Source of the DNA: Enterobacter cloacae complex sp. ECNIH7 | GTDB lineage: Bacteria > Pseudomonadota > Gammaproteobacteria > Enterobacterales > Enterobacteriaceae | Direction of reading: 5' to 3' | Assembly: GCF_002208095.1 (NCBI RefSeq) | Contig: NZ_CP017990.1 | Span: forward strand, 3,038,001 to 3,102,000 | DNA length: 64,000 nucleotides | In this document: in pieces, positions 28,230 through 40,832 of the stretch | Numbering within the stretch: position 1 is the stretch's first letter | Layout: the number at the start of each line of letters is the position of its first letter | Position numbers and translations under genes: made by a program | Notes under the pieces: model-generated | Seen by the model: only the letters and a program-made list of their open reading frames with translations | Databases searched by the model: none | Told to the model about the DNA's origin: nothing

Positions 28230-29435
28230 CTAAATTAACAGTTGTAACAATGAAAGATCGTCGCCCAGTTTGACGCTATCTATATGTTGATGAAAGAGCT
28301 TTCCCGCTTCCTGATTATGCTGGCTAAGGGAGTGAAAGCTGTAAATAACATCAATAATATTATCTTGTTCAATTTTCCCCGCCACGATCGCCTGACCGGC
28401 AAGTAACGTTTTAAGGAAATAGAACTCCGCGACGATTAAATAAAGATTATTCAACATGCTGCGGCCATTGTTCTGCGGGAAGCCCTGCTCCCAGAGTTTG
28501 TATTTAAAAAAGTTCTTAAATAAATGGTCATTGGTCGCCAGGTAACTGCCCGCCACATCGCGCCAGACGGACTCGATGTTCTCCATGACCTTCTCTGCCG
28601 GGACGGTGTCGCCCGCAGACTCAAATTGTTGATAAAGCTGGGTAAAATAACGGTTTAATACCGCACCGCCGCGGGCTGTCACTTTCTTCGTGAAGTAGCT
28701 CTGGATGAGCGAAATTAACGCAAATTTCAGGCTGTAGTTCTGATTAAATCCGCCTAATTCCGTTTTGATTTTACCGCTCACCAGCTCGTTAACCAGCGAG
28801 AAATAGACCGTTTCGAGCGTGCCGATATTCTCTGCGATATTATCGAGCTTTTCAGCCACCATCAGGAATTTCACTACGGCGTAAACCTGTTCTTCAACGC
28901 TGACGCCCTCAACGCTGAAAATATTCTGGCAGAAGAGATTGATGACCTTGGCCTTCAAATCAATCATCGGCGCATTATTCACGTCCCGCTGAACAATGAC
29001 AGATTCCATCAACGACATAGACTCCCGATCGTTCAACAGAAGTCGGGTCACTTCCGGACACGAGAGGTTCAGCGATTTTTCGATTTCATTTTTATAGACC
29101 CGGCTTGTCCGTGGAAATGTCGAACAGGTTGGGCTTAAGGCCTGGACGCCCATGGCGCCATGAACAGAACAGAGTTTTTCCGTATCCATAAACGGACAGT
29201 TTTTACTTTCCGTATGGAAAATCACTTCCCCCCAGTGGTCATAGTTTTTTTTGGTAACTTTTATCGCCGTTTTCGCCGTCTGACGAATCGCGGCATTTTT
29301 ACTGTTCAGATAGCGATTAACGGAGGATTTATCAAACGCGATGGTCCAGCCCTGGCAACAATGTTCACGGCATTCCCCACCGACACATGAAAAATCTGCG
29401 ACCAGCTTTGGTTGAGTGACACTGATTTGTTTCAC
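28230..29435 (-). CDS. fliB: Flagellin lysine-N-methylase FliB
   Basis: 401 residues from GTG at 29435, matching Salmonella FliB in length; a start 18 codons upstream would lie in the fliC terminator and was rejected. N-terminal half is rich in cysteines: CVGGECREHCCQGW, CPFMDTEKLCSVHG and SPTCSTFPR, the pattern of the YkgJ/FliB iron-sulfur family. The enzyme methylates lysines on exported flagellin. Located directly downstream of fliC, 62 bp away, as in Salmonella; E. coli K-12 lacks it. Confidence 0.93.
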   Translation of the reverse strand: MKQISVTQPKLVADFSCVGGECREHCCQGWTIAFDKSSVNRYLNSKNAAIRQTAKTAIKVTKKNYDHWGEVIFHTESKNCPFMDTEKLCSVHGAMGVQALSPTCSTFPRTSRVYKNEIEKSLNLSCPEVTRLLLNDRESMSLMESVIVQRDVNNAPMIDLKAKVINLFCQNIFSVEGVSVEEQVYAVVKFLMVAEKLDNIAENIGTLETVYFSLVNELVSGKIKTELGGFNQNYSLKFALISLIQSYFTKKVTARGGAVLNRYFTQLYQQFESAGDTVPAEKVMENIESVWRDVAGSYLATNDHLFKNFFKYKLWEQGFPQNNGRSMLNNLYLIVAEFYFLKTLLAGQAIVAGKIEQDNIIDVIYSFHSLSQHNQEAGKLFHQHIDSVKLGDDLSLLQLLI

Positions 29436-29459
29436 AGGCGGATTCTCAAATAGCAGAGA

Positions 29460-29487
29460 TAAAAAAACCCCGCCGAAGCGGGGTTTC
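29460..29487 (-). terminator. fliC terminator
   Basis: AAACCCCGC-CGAA-GCGGGGTTT hairpin followed by seven U on the minus strand, 11 bp after the fliC stop. Read-through would be needed for fliB unless it has its own promoter. Confidence 0.88.
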
Positions 29488-29497
29488 ACGCGTAAAA

Positions 29498-30322
29498 TTA
29501 ACGCAGCAGAGACAGAACGGTCTGTGGAACCTGGTTTGCCTGAGACAGAACAGAAGTACCAGCCTGCTGCAGGATCTGCGCGCGGGACATGTTGGAAACT
29601 TCAGTTGCGTAGTCAGCGTCCTGGATACGGGACTGAGCAGCAGACAGGTTGTTAGAGGTGTTGTTCAGGTTGTTGATTGCAGAAGTGAAGCGGTTCTGCA
29701 CAGCACCCAGACCTGAACGTGCTTTATCAACTTTAGCGATAGCTGCGTCGATGGTGCTCAGGTCGGTAGCGGTCATCGTTTTCAGGTCGATTGCGTTCAC
29801 GCCCAGGGTAGTGGTGTCAGCTTTAGCACCGCTCAGGTCCAGATCGATGGTGTCGCCATCGTTAACGCCAACCTGAATTTTAACCACGCCAGCGGCACCA
29901 GCAGAACCGTCCAGCAGTTTGATGCCGTTGAAATCAGTTTTGCCCGCAACGCGGTTGATTTCAGCCAGACGAGCGGTAACTTCATCCTGCAGAGAAGCCA
30001 GGTCAGAGGTGCTGTTGGTGCCGTTGCTTGCCTGAACAGCCAGTTCACGAACGCGCTGCAAGTTGTTGTTGATTTCGTTCAGAGAACCTTCAGCAGTCTG
30101 CGCCATGGAGATACCGTCGTTGGCGTTACGCGCAGCCTGGTTCATGCCTTTAATCTGAGCGGTCATGCGGTTTGCAATCGCCTGGCCAGCAGCATCGTCT
30201 TTCGCGCTGTTAATACGCAGACCGGAGGACAGACGCTCGATAGCAGTGCCCAGAGAAGACTGAGATTTGTTCAGGTTGTTCTGAGTGGTCAGGGACAACA
30301 GGTTAGTATTGATAACTGCCAT
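29498..30322 (-). CDS. fliC: Flagellin FliC, short form without D2/D3
   Basis: 274 residues against about 490-500 in E. coli and Salmonella. The conserved N-terminal D0/D1 (AVINTNLLSLTTQNNLNKSQ, then RLSSGLRINSAKDDAAGQAI) runs straight through a short middle (about residues 135-190) into the C-terminal D1/D0 (FTSAINNLNNTSNNLSAAQS, ending VLSQANQVPQTVLSLLR). The exposed D2/D3 domains are missing. No frameshift, so this looks like a natural minimal flagellin. Expressed from the sigma-28 promoter at 30397-30423. Confidence 0.97.
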   Translation of the reverse strand: MAVINTNLLSLTTQNNLNKSQSSLGTAIERLSSGLRINSAKDDAAGQAIANRMTAQIKGMNQAARNANDGISMAQTAEGSLNEINNNLQRVRELAVQASNGTNSTSDLASLQDEVTARLAEINRVAGKTDFNGIKLLDGSAGAAGVVKIQVGVNDGDTIDLDLSGAKADTTTLGVNAIDLKTMTATDLSTIDAAIAKVDKARSGLGAVQNRFTSAINNLNNTSNNLSAAQSRIQDADYATEVSNMSRAQILQQAGTSVLSQANQVPQTVLSLLR

Positions 30323-30396
30323 AATTTTGTTTCCTTCAAAAATTGGGTTTTAGGTCCGGTGCCTAACACTCACAGCGTCTCTCACCGTCAACAAGG

Positions 30397-30423
30397 TTAT
30401 CGACGGGTCCCCAAAAGACTTTA
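30397..30423 (-). promoter_or_regulatory. Sigma-28 promoter of fliC
   Basis: On the minus strand TAAA (30423-30420), exactly 15 bases, then GTCGATAA (30404-30397); consensus is TAAA-N15-GCCGATAA. About 75 bp before the fliC start. Confidence 0.88.
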
Positions 30424-30658
30424 GAATCAATTTTGAAAAAATTACAAGATACTGATTATTAATAATTTTATTTTTAAAAAATCAATTAAGGTCTGGCAGA
30501 GGCTTATTATTTACGCTTTTTTAACGCTCAAAGAGATGACAAAAAAGGCACACACTTATTCGTGTTTTCAATGCGCGGATAATGACCCTAAAGTGCAATC
30601 CTTTCATTTACCCCGCCAGGACGTGCCTATTCTTTGGATTATTTTTTTCTCACCATCG

Positions 30659-30685
30659 TAAACTTTTACGTTAAGAGGCCGATAA
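30659..30685 (+). promoter_or_regulatory. Sigma-28 promoter of fliDST
   Basis: TAAA (30659-30662), exactly 15 bases, then GCCGATAA (30678-30685): a perfect match to the FliA consensus. 39 bp before the fliD ATG. The fliC-fliD gap (30323-30723, 401 bp) holds this promoter and the fliC promoter, with AT-rich DNA between and no gene. Confidence 0.92.
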
Positions 30686-30723
30686 GAGTCCTGAACTACT
30701 TTCGTATTTTAAGGAAAATATGC

Positions 30724-32148
30724 ATGGCTACTATCAGTAACCTCGGGATAGGTTCTGCAGGACTCGGGGATTTATATAATCAGTTGGATGCAGCAGAAAG
30801 AACCAAGCTGACGACGATTACTTCCCAGCAATCAACGTATAACGCACAGTTAAGCGCTTACGGCAAACTGCAGAGCGCCATGACATCGCTGCAGACTGCG
30901 ACCGCTGCGCTGGGTAAAGCAACCACCTGGAACTCAACGTCCGTTAGCAGTACCAACACGGCCTTTACCGCCACGACAACGGCTGATGCGTCCGTGGGTT
31001 CCTTTGTTGTCAACGTCAACCAGGTTGCCAAGGCACAGGCACTGACTACCGGCTCCTATGCAAACAACACGGATCTGCTGGGCGATACGACAGGTACGAC
31101 GCGTAAAATCACCATCACCCAGCCGGGCACGAAAACGCCTTTAGAGGTCACCCTGGCGGATGGCGATACGTCTCTGGCCGGGATCGCGAGCGCCATTAAT
31201 AAAGCGAACGGCAACGTCACCGCCAGCGTCATTAAAGCGAAAGACGGTGATTACCGCCTGATGCTGTCATCAAAAACCACCGGTACGGATGGTGCGATGA
31301 CGGTAAGCGTCACCGGCGACGCCAAGCTGCAAAGCGCAATTGGCTACGATTCCGCTACCAAAACGGGCGCGCTGACGGTGAACACCGACGCGCAGAACGC
31401 GATTGTGGTAGTGAACAACATCTCCATCGAGCGCCAGTCGAATACCATTACCGATGCCCTGCCTGGCGTGACTTTCTCGCTGAAAGCAGAAAGCAAGGCA
31501 GATGAAACATTAGAGGTGACTCGCGCAACGGATGCTAACCAGAAAGCGATCACCGACTGGGTCACTGCGTATAACTCGCTGCAGTCCACCATTAACAGCC
31601 TGACGAAGTATGTTCCGGTTGATGCAGGCGCCGGCAGCCAGTCAGCCAGCAACGGGGCACTTGTTGGTGATGCAAACGTGCGCGGGATCCAATCTCAGCT
31701 GCGCGGCCTGCTGACCGAAGTGCAGAGCGGCTCGGTACAGATCATGGCCCAGCTGGGAATTACCCAAGACCCGGTAAAAGGTTCTGACGGTACCGTCGGT
31801 AACCTGAAAGTCGATACCGATAAGCTGAAAAAAGCGCTGACCGATAACCCGAACGCCGTACAGCAGTATTTTGTCGGTGACGGAAAGAAAACCGGTATGG
31901 CCACTCAGATGAACAACACGCTGACCACCATGCTCAGCACCAGTACCGGCAGCGCCGGGGTGATCCAGAACGCGAAAGACGGGATCAACAAAACGCTAAA
32001 AACTCTGGGTGAGCGTTACGATGCTATGGAAGCCACTATTGATGCCACCATGGCGCGTTACAAAACCCAGTTCACCAGTCTGGACGTATTAGTCACCAAA
32101 ATGACCAATACAGCCAACTACCTGACCCAACAGTTCTCACAAAAATAG
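30724..32148 (+). CDS. fliD: Flagellar filament cap protein FliD (HAP2)
   Basis: 474 residues from ATG at 30724 (MATISNLGIGSAGLGDLYNQ). It forms the pentameric cap that lets exported flagellin fold and polymerise at the filament tip. Terminal D0/D1 heptads (SAYGKLQSAMTSLQTATAAL; ending ANYLTQQFSQK) flank Ser/Thr-rich D2/D3 domains. An upstream ATG in frame at 30634 lies within the promoter region and was rejected. First gene of fliDST. Confidence 0.97.
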   Translation: MATISNLGIGSAGLGDLYNQLDAAERTKLTTITSQQSTYNAQLSAYGKLQSAMTSLQTATAALGKATTWNSTSVSSTNTAFTATTTADASVGSFVVNVNQVAKAQALTTGSYANNTDLLGDTTGTTRKITITQPGTKTPLEVTLADGDTSLAGIASAINKANGNVTASVIKAKDGDYRLMLSSKTTGTDGAMTVSVTGDAKLQSAIGYDSATKTGALTVNTDAQNAIVVVNNISIERQSNTITDALPGVTFSLKAESKADETLEVTRATDANQKAITDWVTAYNSLQSTINSLTKYVPVDAGAGSQSASNGALVGDANVRGIQSQLRGLLTEVQSGSVQIMAQLGITQDPVKGSDGTVGNLKVDTDKLKKALTDNPNAVQQYFVGDGKKTGMATQMNNTLTTMLSTSTGSAGVIQNAKDGINKTLKTLGERYDAMEATIDATMARYKTQFTSLDVLVTKMTNTANYLTQQFSQK

Positions 32149-32169
32149 TCGTAGCCTTCAGGAGTGGAT

Positions 32170-32574
32170 ATGTATAAGACCTCTGGTGTTCAATCCTATC
32201 AGCAGATAGGAGTAGAAAGCGCAGTCATGAATGCCAGTCCACACCAGCTGATTGTCATGTTATTCGACGGGGCGCATAGCGCCCTTGTTCGCGCGCGTTT
32301 GTTCATGGAAGCCGGACAAATTCGTGAGAAAGGCGAAGCGTTAACGAAAGCCATCAATATCATCGACAACGGTTTGAAAGCAGGACTGAACATGGAGGTT
32401 GAGAGCGAGTTGTCCGGTAATCTTGCCTCCTTGTACGAATATATGGTTCGACGTTTGTTGCTGGCGAATGTCAGTAACGACGTAGACGCAATTGTTGAAG
32501 TCGAGGGTTTATTAAACAACATTGCGGATGCGTGGAAGCAAATCGGCCCCAATGCGTCCTCTATTTCAGGATAA
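32170..32574 (+). CDS. fliS: Flagellin export chaperone FliS
   Basis: 134 residues, starting MYKTSGVQSYQQIGVESAVM with AGGAG 5 bases before the ATG at 32170. Helical protein that binds the C-terminus of unsecreted FliC and prevents premature polymerisation. Conserved NASPHQLIVMLFDGAHSALV and SLYEYMVRRLLLANV. 21 bp after fliD, 5 bp before fliT. Confidence 0.96.
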   Translation: MYKTSGVQSYQQIGVESAVMNASPHQLIVMLFDGAHSALVRARLFMEAGQIREKGEALTKAINIIDNGLKAGLNMEVESELSGNLASLYEYMVRRLLLANVSNDVDAIVEVEGLLNNIADAWKQIGPNASSISG

Positions 32575-32579
32575 TTTTG

Positions 32580-32954
32580 ATGAATAATCCCAGCGCAGCG
32601 CTTAGCCACTGGCAGGCGCTACATGCTCAGAGCATTGCTATGCTAAATCTCGCACATTCTGGTCAATGGGATGCGCTTATCGAGCAGGAAATGCATTACG
32701 TTCAACTGGTGGAAAAGATTTCTCAAACGCCCATCATGTCATGCCCTCCGGCTCAGGTTGAGCAAGCGCGTGCGCTGCTGGAAATGATCCTTGAAAATGA
32801 GAATGCGCTAAAGGCACTGCTGAAGGTCCGCATGGACGAACTGCGCAATCTGATTGATCAAACCGGTAAACAGCAATCCATCACGTCTACCTATGGAAAG
32901 CTGTCCGGGAATATTCTTTATCCAGAAAGTTTGACCCGCGACACACAACTATGA
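32580..32954 (+). CDS. fliT: Flagellar chaperone FliT
   Basis: 124 residues from ATG at 32580 (MNNPSAALSHWQALHAQSIA). Export chaperone for FliD and negative regulator that binds FlhD4C2 when free. All-helical with the N-terminal helical hairpin typical of the family and a short C-terminal tail. An upstream start overlapping fliS was rejected because the conserved sequence begins at NNPSAAL. Confidence 0.92.
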   Translation: MNNPSAALSHWQALHAQSIAMLNLAHSGQWDALIEQEMHYVQLVEKISQTPIMSCPPAQVEQARALLEMILENENALKALLKVRMDELRNLIDQTGKQQSITSTYGKLSGNILYPESLTRDTQL

Positions 32955-33005
32955 TTTCTTCATCCATACTCCAGAAGTCTGCCAATGGCTTCTGGAGCAA
33001 GGATG

Positions 33006-34493
33006 ATGAAAAACCCCACCCTGTTACAATGTTTTCACTGGTACTACCCTGCTGGCGGTGAATTGTGGCGAGAGGTCACGGCGTTAGCTCCCAATCTTAA
33101 CGAAATCGGCATCAACATGATCTGGCTGCCGCCCGCCTGTAAAGGGGCATCCGGCGGGTATTCTGTCGGCTATGACACCTATGACCTGTTCGATCTTGGC
33201 GAGTTTGACCAGAAAGGCAGTATCGCCACGAAATACGGCGACAAGGCGCAGCTGCTGGAGGCCATTGATGCCCTCAAAAGTAACGACATTGCCGTACTGC
33301 TGGACGTGGTGGTCAACCACAAAATGGGCGCCGATGAAAAAGAGCCCGTGCGCGTTCAGCGCGTGAACGAACAGGACCGCACGCAAATCGATGACGAGGT
33401 CATTGAATGCGAAGCCTGGACTCGCTACACCTTCCCTGTCCGGGCCGGGCAGTACTCACAGTTTATCTGGGACTACAAATGCTTCAGCGGCGTCGACCAT
33501 ATTGAAAACCCCGATGAAGACGGCATCTTTAAAATTGTCAACGACTACACCGGCGAAGGCTGGAACGATCAGGTTGATGATGAGATGGGCAACTTCGATT
33601 ACCTGATGGGCGAAAATATCGACTTTCGCAATCACGCCGTGACCGAGGAGATCAAATACTGGGCACGCTGGGTCATGGAACAGACGGGCTGCGACGGTTT
33701 TCGTCTGGACGCCGTCAAGCATATTCCCGCCTGGTTTTACAAAGAGTGGATTGAGCACGTCCAGGAAGTCGCCGACCAGCCGCTGTTTATCGTGGCGGAA
33801 TACTGGTCCCATGAGGTGGATAAACTTCAGGCCTATATTGACCAGGTCGAAGGCAAAACTATGCTGTTTGATGCCCCTCTGCAGATGAAATTCCACGAGG
33901 CGTCACGTCAGGGCCGGGATTACGACATGAGCCAAATCTTCACCGGCACCCTGGTAGAAGCCGATCCGTTTCATGCGGTCACCCTCGTCGCGAACCATGA
34001 CACCCAGCCTTTGCAGGCGCTTGAAGCACCGGTCGAAGCCTGGTTCAAGCCGCTGGCCTACGCGCTGATCCTGCTGCGGGAAAATGGCGTGCCGAGCGTC
34101 TTTTATCCGGATCTCTTCGGCGCCAGCTATGACGACGCGGGAGGAGACGGTGAAACGTACCATATTGATATGCCGGTGATTGAGCAGCTTCACGAGCTGA
34201 TCCTCGCGCGCCAGCGTTTTGCCCACGGCGTGCAGACGCTGTTTTTCGACCATCCAAACTGCATCGCCTTCAGCCGCAGCGGTACGGAAGACGATCCCGG
34301 CTGCGTGGTGGTGATGTCGAACGGGGATGATGGTGAAAAAGTGATTTGTCTTGGGGAAAACTACGGCAACAAAACGTGGCGGGATTTTCTCGGCAATCGC
34401 GAAGAAACCATCACCACGGCGGCGGATGGCGAAGGGACGTTTACCTGTAATGGGGGAAGCGTCAGCGTTTGGGTGATAGAGGATGCGTTGTAG
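33006..34493 (+). CDS. amyA: Cytoplasmic alpha-amylase AmyA
   Basis: 495 residues from ATG at 33006, the E. coli length ([20 protein letters not shown]), with AAGG/GGAG just upstream. GH13 family, no signal peptide. Motifs: DVVVNHKMG (region I), [11 protein letters not shown] with the nucleophile Asp (region II), FIVAEYW with the acid/base Glu (region III) and LVANHDTQP (region IV). It hydrolyses internal alpha-1,4 glucan links. The position between fliT and yedD is as in E. coli. Confidence 0.97.
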   Translation: MKNPTLLQCFHWYYPAGGELWREVTALAPNLNEIGINMIWLPPACKGASGGYSVGYDTYDLFDLGEFDQKGSIATKYGDKAQLLEAIDALKSNDIAVLLDVVVNHKMGADEKEPVRVQRVNEQDRTQIDDEVIECEAWTRYTFPVRAGQYSQFIWDYKCFSGVDHIENPDEDGIFKIVNDYTGEGWNDQVDDEMGNFDYLMGENIDFRNHAVTEEIKYWARWVMEQTGCDGFRLDAVKHIPAWFYKEWIEHVQEVADQPLFIVAEYWSHEVDKLQAYIDQVEGKTMLFDAPLQMKFHEASRQGRDYDMSQIFTGTLVEADPFHAVTLVANHDTQPLQALEAPVEAWFKPLAYALILLRENGVPSVFYPDLFGASYDDAGGDGETYHIDMPVIEQLHELILARQRFAHGVQTLFFDHPNCIAFSRSGTEDDPGCVVVMSNGDDGEKVICLGENYGNKTWRDFLGNREETITTAADGEGTFTCNGGSVSVWVIEDAL

Positions 34494-34510
34494 TACTGGC
34501 AAAGTGCGGC

Positions 34511-34550
34511 CTGATGCCCTCACCCCGTCCCTCTCCCACGGGGAGAGGGC
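34511..34550. repeat. REP-like GC-rich palindrome
   Basis: CCCTCTCCC at 34529-34537 pairs with GGGAGAGGG at 34541-34549, preceded by GCCCTCACCCCGT. This wording is typical of dispersed intergenic palindromes in Enterobacter and relatives; copy number cannot be seen from one window. Confidence 0.6.
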
Positions 34551-34560
34551 GCAAACACCA

Positions 34561-34585
34561 AAAACGGCAACGAGGTTGCCGTTTT
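34561..34585. terminator. Bidirectional terminator amyA/yedD
   Basis: AAAACGGCAAC and GTTGCCGTTTT pair around GAG between converging amyA and yedD. Confidence 0.85.
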
Positions 34586-34595
34586 GCGTTTACCC

Positions 34596-35012
34596 TCAGG
34601 GCAGCTTACTCTCGAGCGGATTCTTGCTCAGGTAATCGGCACACTCAACCGTTGGGCGATCGACCTTCTGCAGCTCCAGCCCGTCGTACTCAAGCGTAGA
34701 GCCATCGCGCTCGAGCGGATAGATATCCAGCTTACGCGTCACGTTGTAATAACTGTCTGAACGCAGCATGATTTTACCCGGCACGGCAATCACGCGCTGC
34801 CACTGACGGCAGTCCAGCGTATCGCCCTCTTCCGTCACCACCAGCGTGGCAATCGCCTTCGGGCTGACCATGTTGCTTTGCGGCCCTTTCGATTGCCAGT
34901 ATCCCGCCAGCTGCGCCGGGACAGGATGCTTGATCACGTCGTTATAGTTATCGACCTGAACGCACCCGGTCAGTGCCAGCAACGCGCCAGCAATTGCTAT
35001 TTTTTTCATCAT
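34596..35012 (-). CDS. yedD: YedD family lipoprotein
   Basis: 138 residues (E. coli 137). Lipoprotein signal MMKKIAIAGALLALTGC with lipobox LTGC, so Cys17 is lipidated. Mature part is soluble with two Cys (LDCRQWQR, VECADYLS). Function unknown. In E. coli yedE, yedF and others lie between yedD and fliE; here fliE follows directly, so that block is absent. Confidence 0.92.
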   Translation of the reverse strand: MMKKIAIAGALLALTGCVQVDNYNDVIKHPVPAQLAGYWQSKGPQSNMVSPKAIATLVVTEEGDTLDCRQWQRVIAVPGKIMLRSDSYYNVTRKLDIYPLERDGSTLEYDGLELQKVDRPTVECADYLSKNPLESKLP

Positions 35013-35083
35013 CTTTCCTGCATTCGAAGAAAAAAATATTGTGGCATTAAAGCGCTGCGGCTGCCAGCGAAGATCGACAGGTC

Positions 35084-35398
35084 TTAAACCTGCATCCCCA
35101 TGACTTCCTGATACGCAGACACCAGCTTGTTACGCACCTGGATCCCCATCTGCAGGGAAACCGAGGCTTTTTGCAAATCGGTCATCACATCATTCAGCGC
35201 CACGCCCGGCTCACCGAGGGTGAACTTTTCGGCCTGAGTGCGCGCGGCGGTCTGGGTATCACTGATACGGTCAAGAGCGGCATGCAGTTGCCCCGCGAAG
35301 CTGATGCTCGGCTGCTGATCTGCCACATTCTGATTACGGGCCGTCATCGCCGTTGCCTGCAACTGACTGATTACCCCTTCAATGCCCTGTATAGCCAT
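35084..35398 (-). CDS. fliE: Flagellar hook-basal body protein FliE
   Basis: 104 residues, E. coli length. Rod-MS ring junction protein and the first substrate exported by the flagellar type III apparatus. Start [20 protein letters not shown]; conserved end [17 protein letters not shown]. Transcribed alone, divergent from fliF, with 228 bp of shared upstream sequence where FlhDC sites are expected. Confidence 0.96.
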   Translation of the reverse strand: MAIQGIEGVISQLQATAMTARNQNVADQQPSISFAGQLHAALDRISDTQTAARTQAEKFTLGEPGVALNDVMTDLQKASVSLQMGIQVRNKLVSAYQEVMGMQV

Positions 35399-35626
35399 GA
35401 CTCTCCCCTGGATGGTTTTTTACGCGGTCAAGACTAACAGCTTGTCAATAAGATAATGGCGGTAAATAGCATGAAAAAACCAGGTTATTTGACGCATAGA
35501 AAATCACGAATCATCAAATAATGGCAGGGCCATCAATATGGAACTTTTGTCGTGTTTGCCGACCCGGGAGTCAGTTTTGTTTCTCTACACGAATAACGTA
35601 AACCACCAGGATTTAAGAGGTGCGCA

Positions 35627-38996
<3,370 letters not shown>

Positions 38997-38997
<1 letters not shown>

Positions 38998-40367
38998 TGA
39001 CCGCGCGCCTCACCCGCTGGCTCACCACGCTCGACAACTTTGAGACGAAGATGGCGCTACTGCCATCCGTTCGTCGTTATGGGCGACTGACGCGCGCCAC
39101 CGGCCTGGTTCTAGAAGCCACCGGCCTGCAGCTTCCTCTGGGCGCGACCTGCGTCATTGAGCGTCAGGATGGTCAGGAAACGCGTGAAGTCGAAAGCGAA
39201 GTGGTCGGATTTAACGGCCAGCGCCTGTTCCTGATGCCGCTTGAAGAGGTGGAAGGCATTCTGCCCGGCGCGCGCGTGTATGCCAAAAATATTTCTGGCG
39301 ACGGGCTGCAAAGCGGGAAACAGCTGCCGCTTGGCCCTGCCCTGCTGGGCCGCGTGCTGGACGGCAGCGGGAAACCGCTCGACGGACTGCCCTCCCCGGA
39401 CACCACCGAAACCGGCGCGCTGATCACCCAGCCGTTCAACCCCCTGCAGCGTACCCCTATCGAGCATGTGCTGGACACCGGCGTGCGCCCGATTAACGCC
39501 CTGCTGACCGTGGGACGTGGACAGCGTATGGGCCTGTTCGCCGGCTCAGGCGTAGGCAAATCCGTCCTGCTCGGCATGATGGCGCGCTATACCCAGGCCG
39601 ACGTGATCGTCGTGGGGCTGATCGGCGAACGTGGTCGTGAAGTAAAAGACTTTATTGAAAACATTCTGGGTGCGGAAGGCCGCGCCCGCTCGGTGGTGAT
39701 CGCCGCACCGGCAGACGTGTCGCCGCTGCTGCGCATGCAGGGTGCCGCGTATGCCACCCGTATCGCCGAAGATTTTCGAGACCGCGGCAAGCACGTGCTG
39801 CTAATCATGGATTCCCTGACCCGTTACGCGATGGCGCAGCGTGAAATCGCGCTGGCCATCGGTGAGCCACCGGCGACCAAAGGCTACCCGCCTTCGGTCT
39901 TCGCCAAACTCCCTGCGCTGGTGGAACGCGCGGGGAACGGCATCAGCGGCGGCGGCTCCATCACCGCGTTCTATACGGTACTGACGGAAGGCGATGACCA
40001 GCAGGACCCGATTGCCGACTCCGCGCGCGCGATCCTTGACGGTCATATTGTGCTGTCGCGTCGTCTGGCCGAAGCCGGACACTATCCGGCCATCGATATT
40101 GAAGCCTCTATCAGCCGCGCAATGACGGCGCTGATAACCGAGAAGCACTACGCCCGCGTGCGTAACTTCAAACAACTGCTTTCCAGCTTCCAGCGCAACC
40201 GCGATCTGGTCAGCGTGGGGGCGTATGCCAAAGGCAGCGACCCGATGCTCGACAAGGCGATTAGCCTGTGGCCACAGCTGGAGGCATTTTTGCAACAAGG
40301 CATTTTTGAACGCGCCGACTGGGAAGATTCAATTCAGGCACTGGAGCTGATTTTCCCGCAGGTGTAA
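38997..40367 (+). CDS. fliI: Flagellum-specific ATP synthase FliI
   Basis: 456 residues from ATG at 38997 ([20 protein letters not shown]), joined to the fliH stop as TGATG. Hexameric ATPase of flagellar export, F1-beta-like. Walker A AGSGVGKS at residues 182-189, [10 protein letters not shown] with the catalytic Glu, Walker [19 protein letters not shown], and the signature [15 protein letters not shown]. Confidence 0.98.
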
Positions 40368-40388
40368 CACAGGTGGAGGGCGAAGGTC

Positions 40389-40832
40389 ATGGCGCAAAAC
40401 AGCGCGTTATCAACGCTGAAAGATCTGGCTGAAAAAGAAGTTGATGATGCCGCATTGCAGCTAGGCGCAATGCGACGCGGGTGCCAGCAGGCTGAAGAAC
40501 AGTTGAAGATGTTGATCGACTATCAGCATGAATATCGCACCAACCTCAATACCGATATGACACAGGGCATTGGCAGCCAGCGCTGGATTAACTATCAGCA
40601 GTTTATCCAGACGCTGGAGAAGGCGATAGATCAGCATCGCCAGCAGCTTAACCAGTGGACCCAGAAAGTCGATACCGCGCTCAATTTCTGGCGCGAGAAG
40701 AAGCAGCGGCTGCAGGCCTGGCAGACTTTACAGGACCGACAGATCGCGGCAACGACCCTGGCGGAAAACCGTCTGGATCAGAAGAAAATGGATGAGTTTG
40801 CCCAGCGCGCATCAATGAGGAAACCGGAATGA
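40389..40832 (+). CDS. fliJ: Flagellar export protein FliJ
   Basis: 147-residue coiled-coil protein, E. coli length, similar to the F1 gamma stalk; it sits in the FliI ring and links it to FlhA. Nearly all helix, e.g. [20 protein letters not shown] and [30 protein letters not shown] ribosome region upstream; overlaps fliK by 4 bases. Confidence 0.96.
   Translation: MAQNSALSTLKDLAEKEVDDAALQLGAMRRGCQQAEEQLKMLIDYQHEYRTNLNTDMTQGIGSQRWINYQQFIQTLEKAIDQHRQQLNQWTQKVDTALNFWREKKQRLQAWQTLQDRQIAATTLAENRLDQKKMDEFAQRASMRKPE

Noticed and set aside
29436..29489. 18-codon longer start for FliB
   Set aside because: It would begin inside the fliC terminator hairpin and exceed the Salmonella length of 401 residues.
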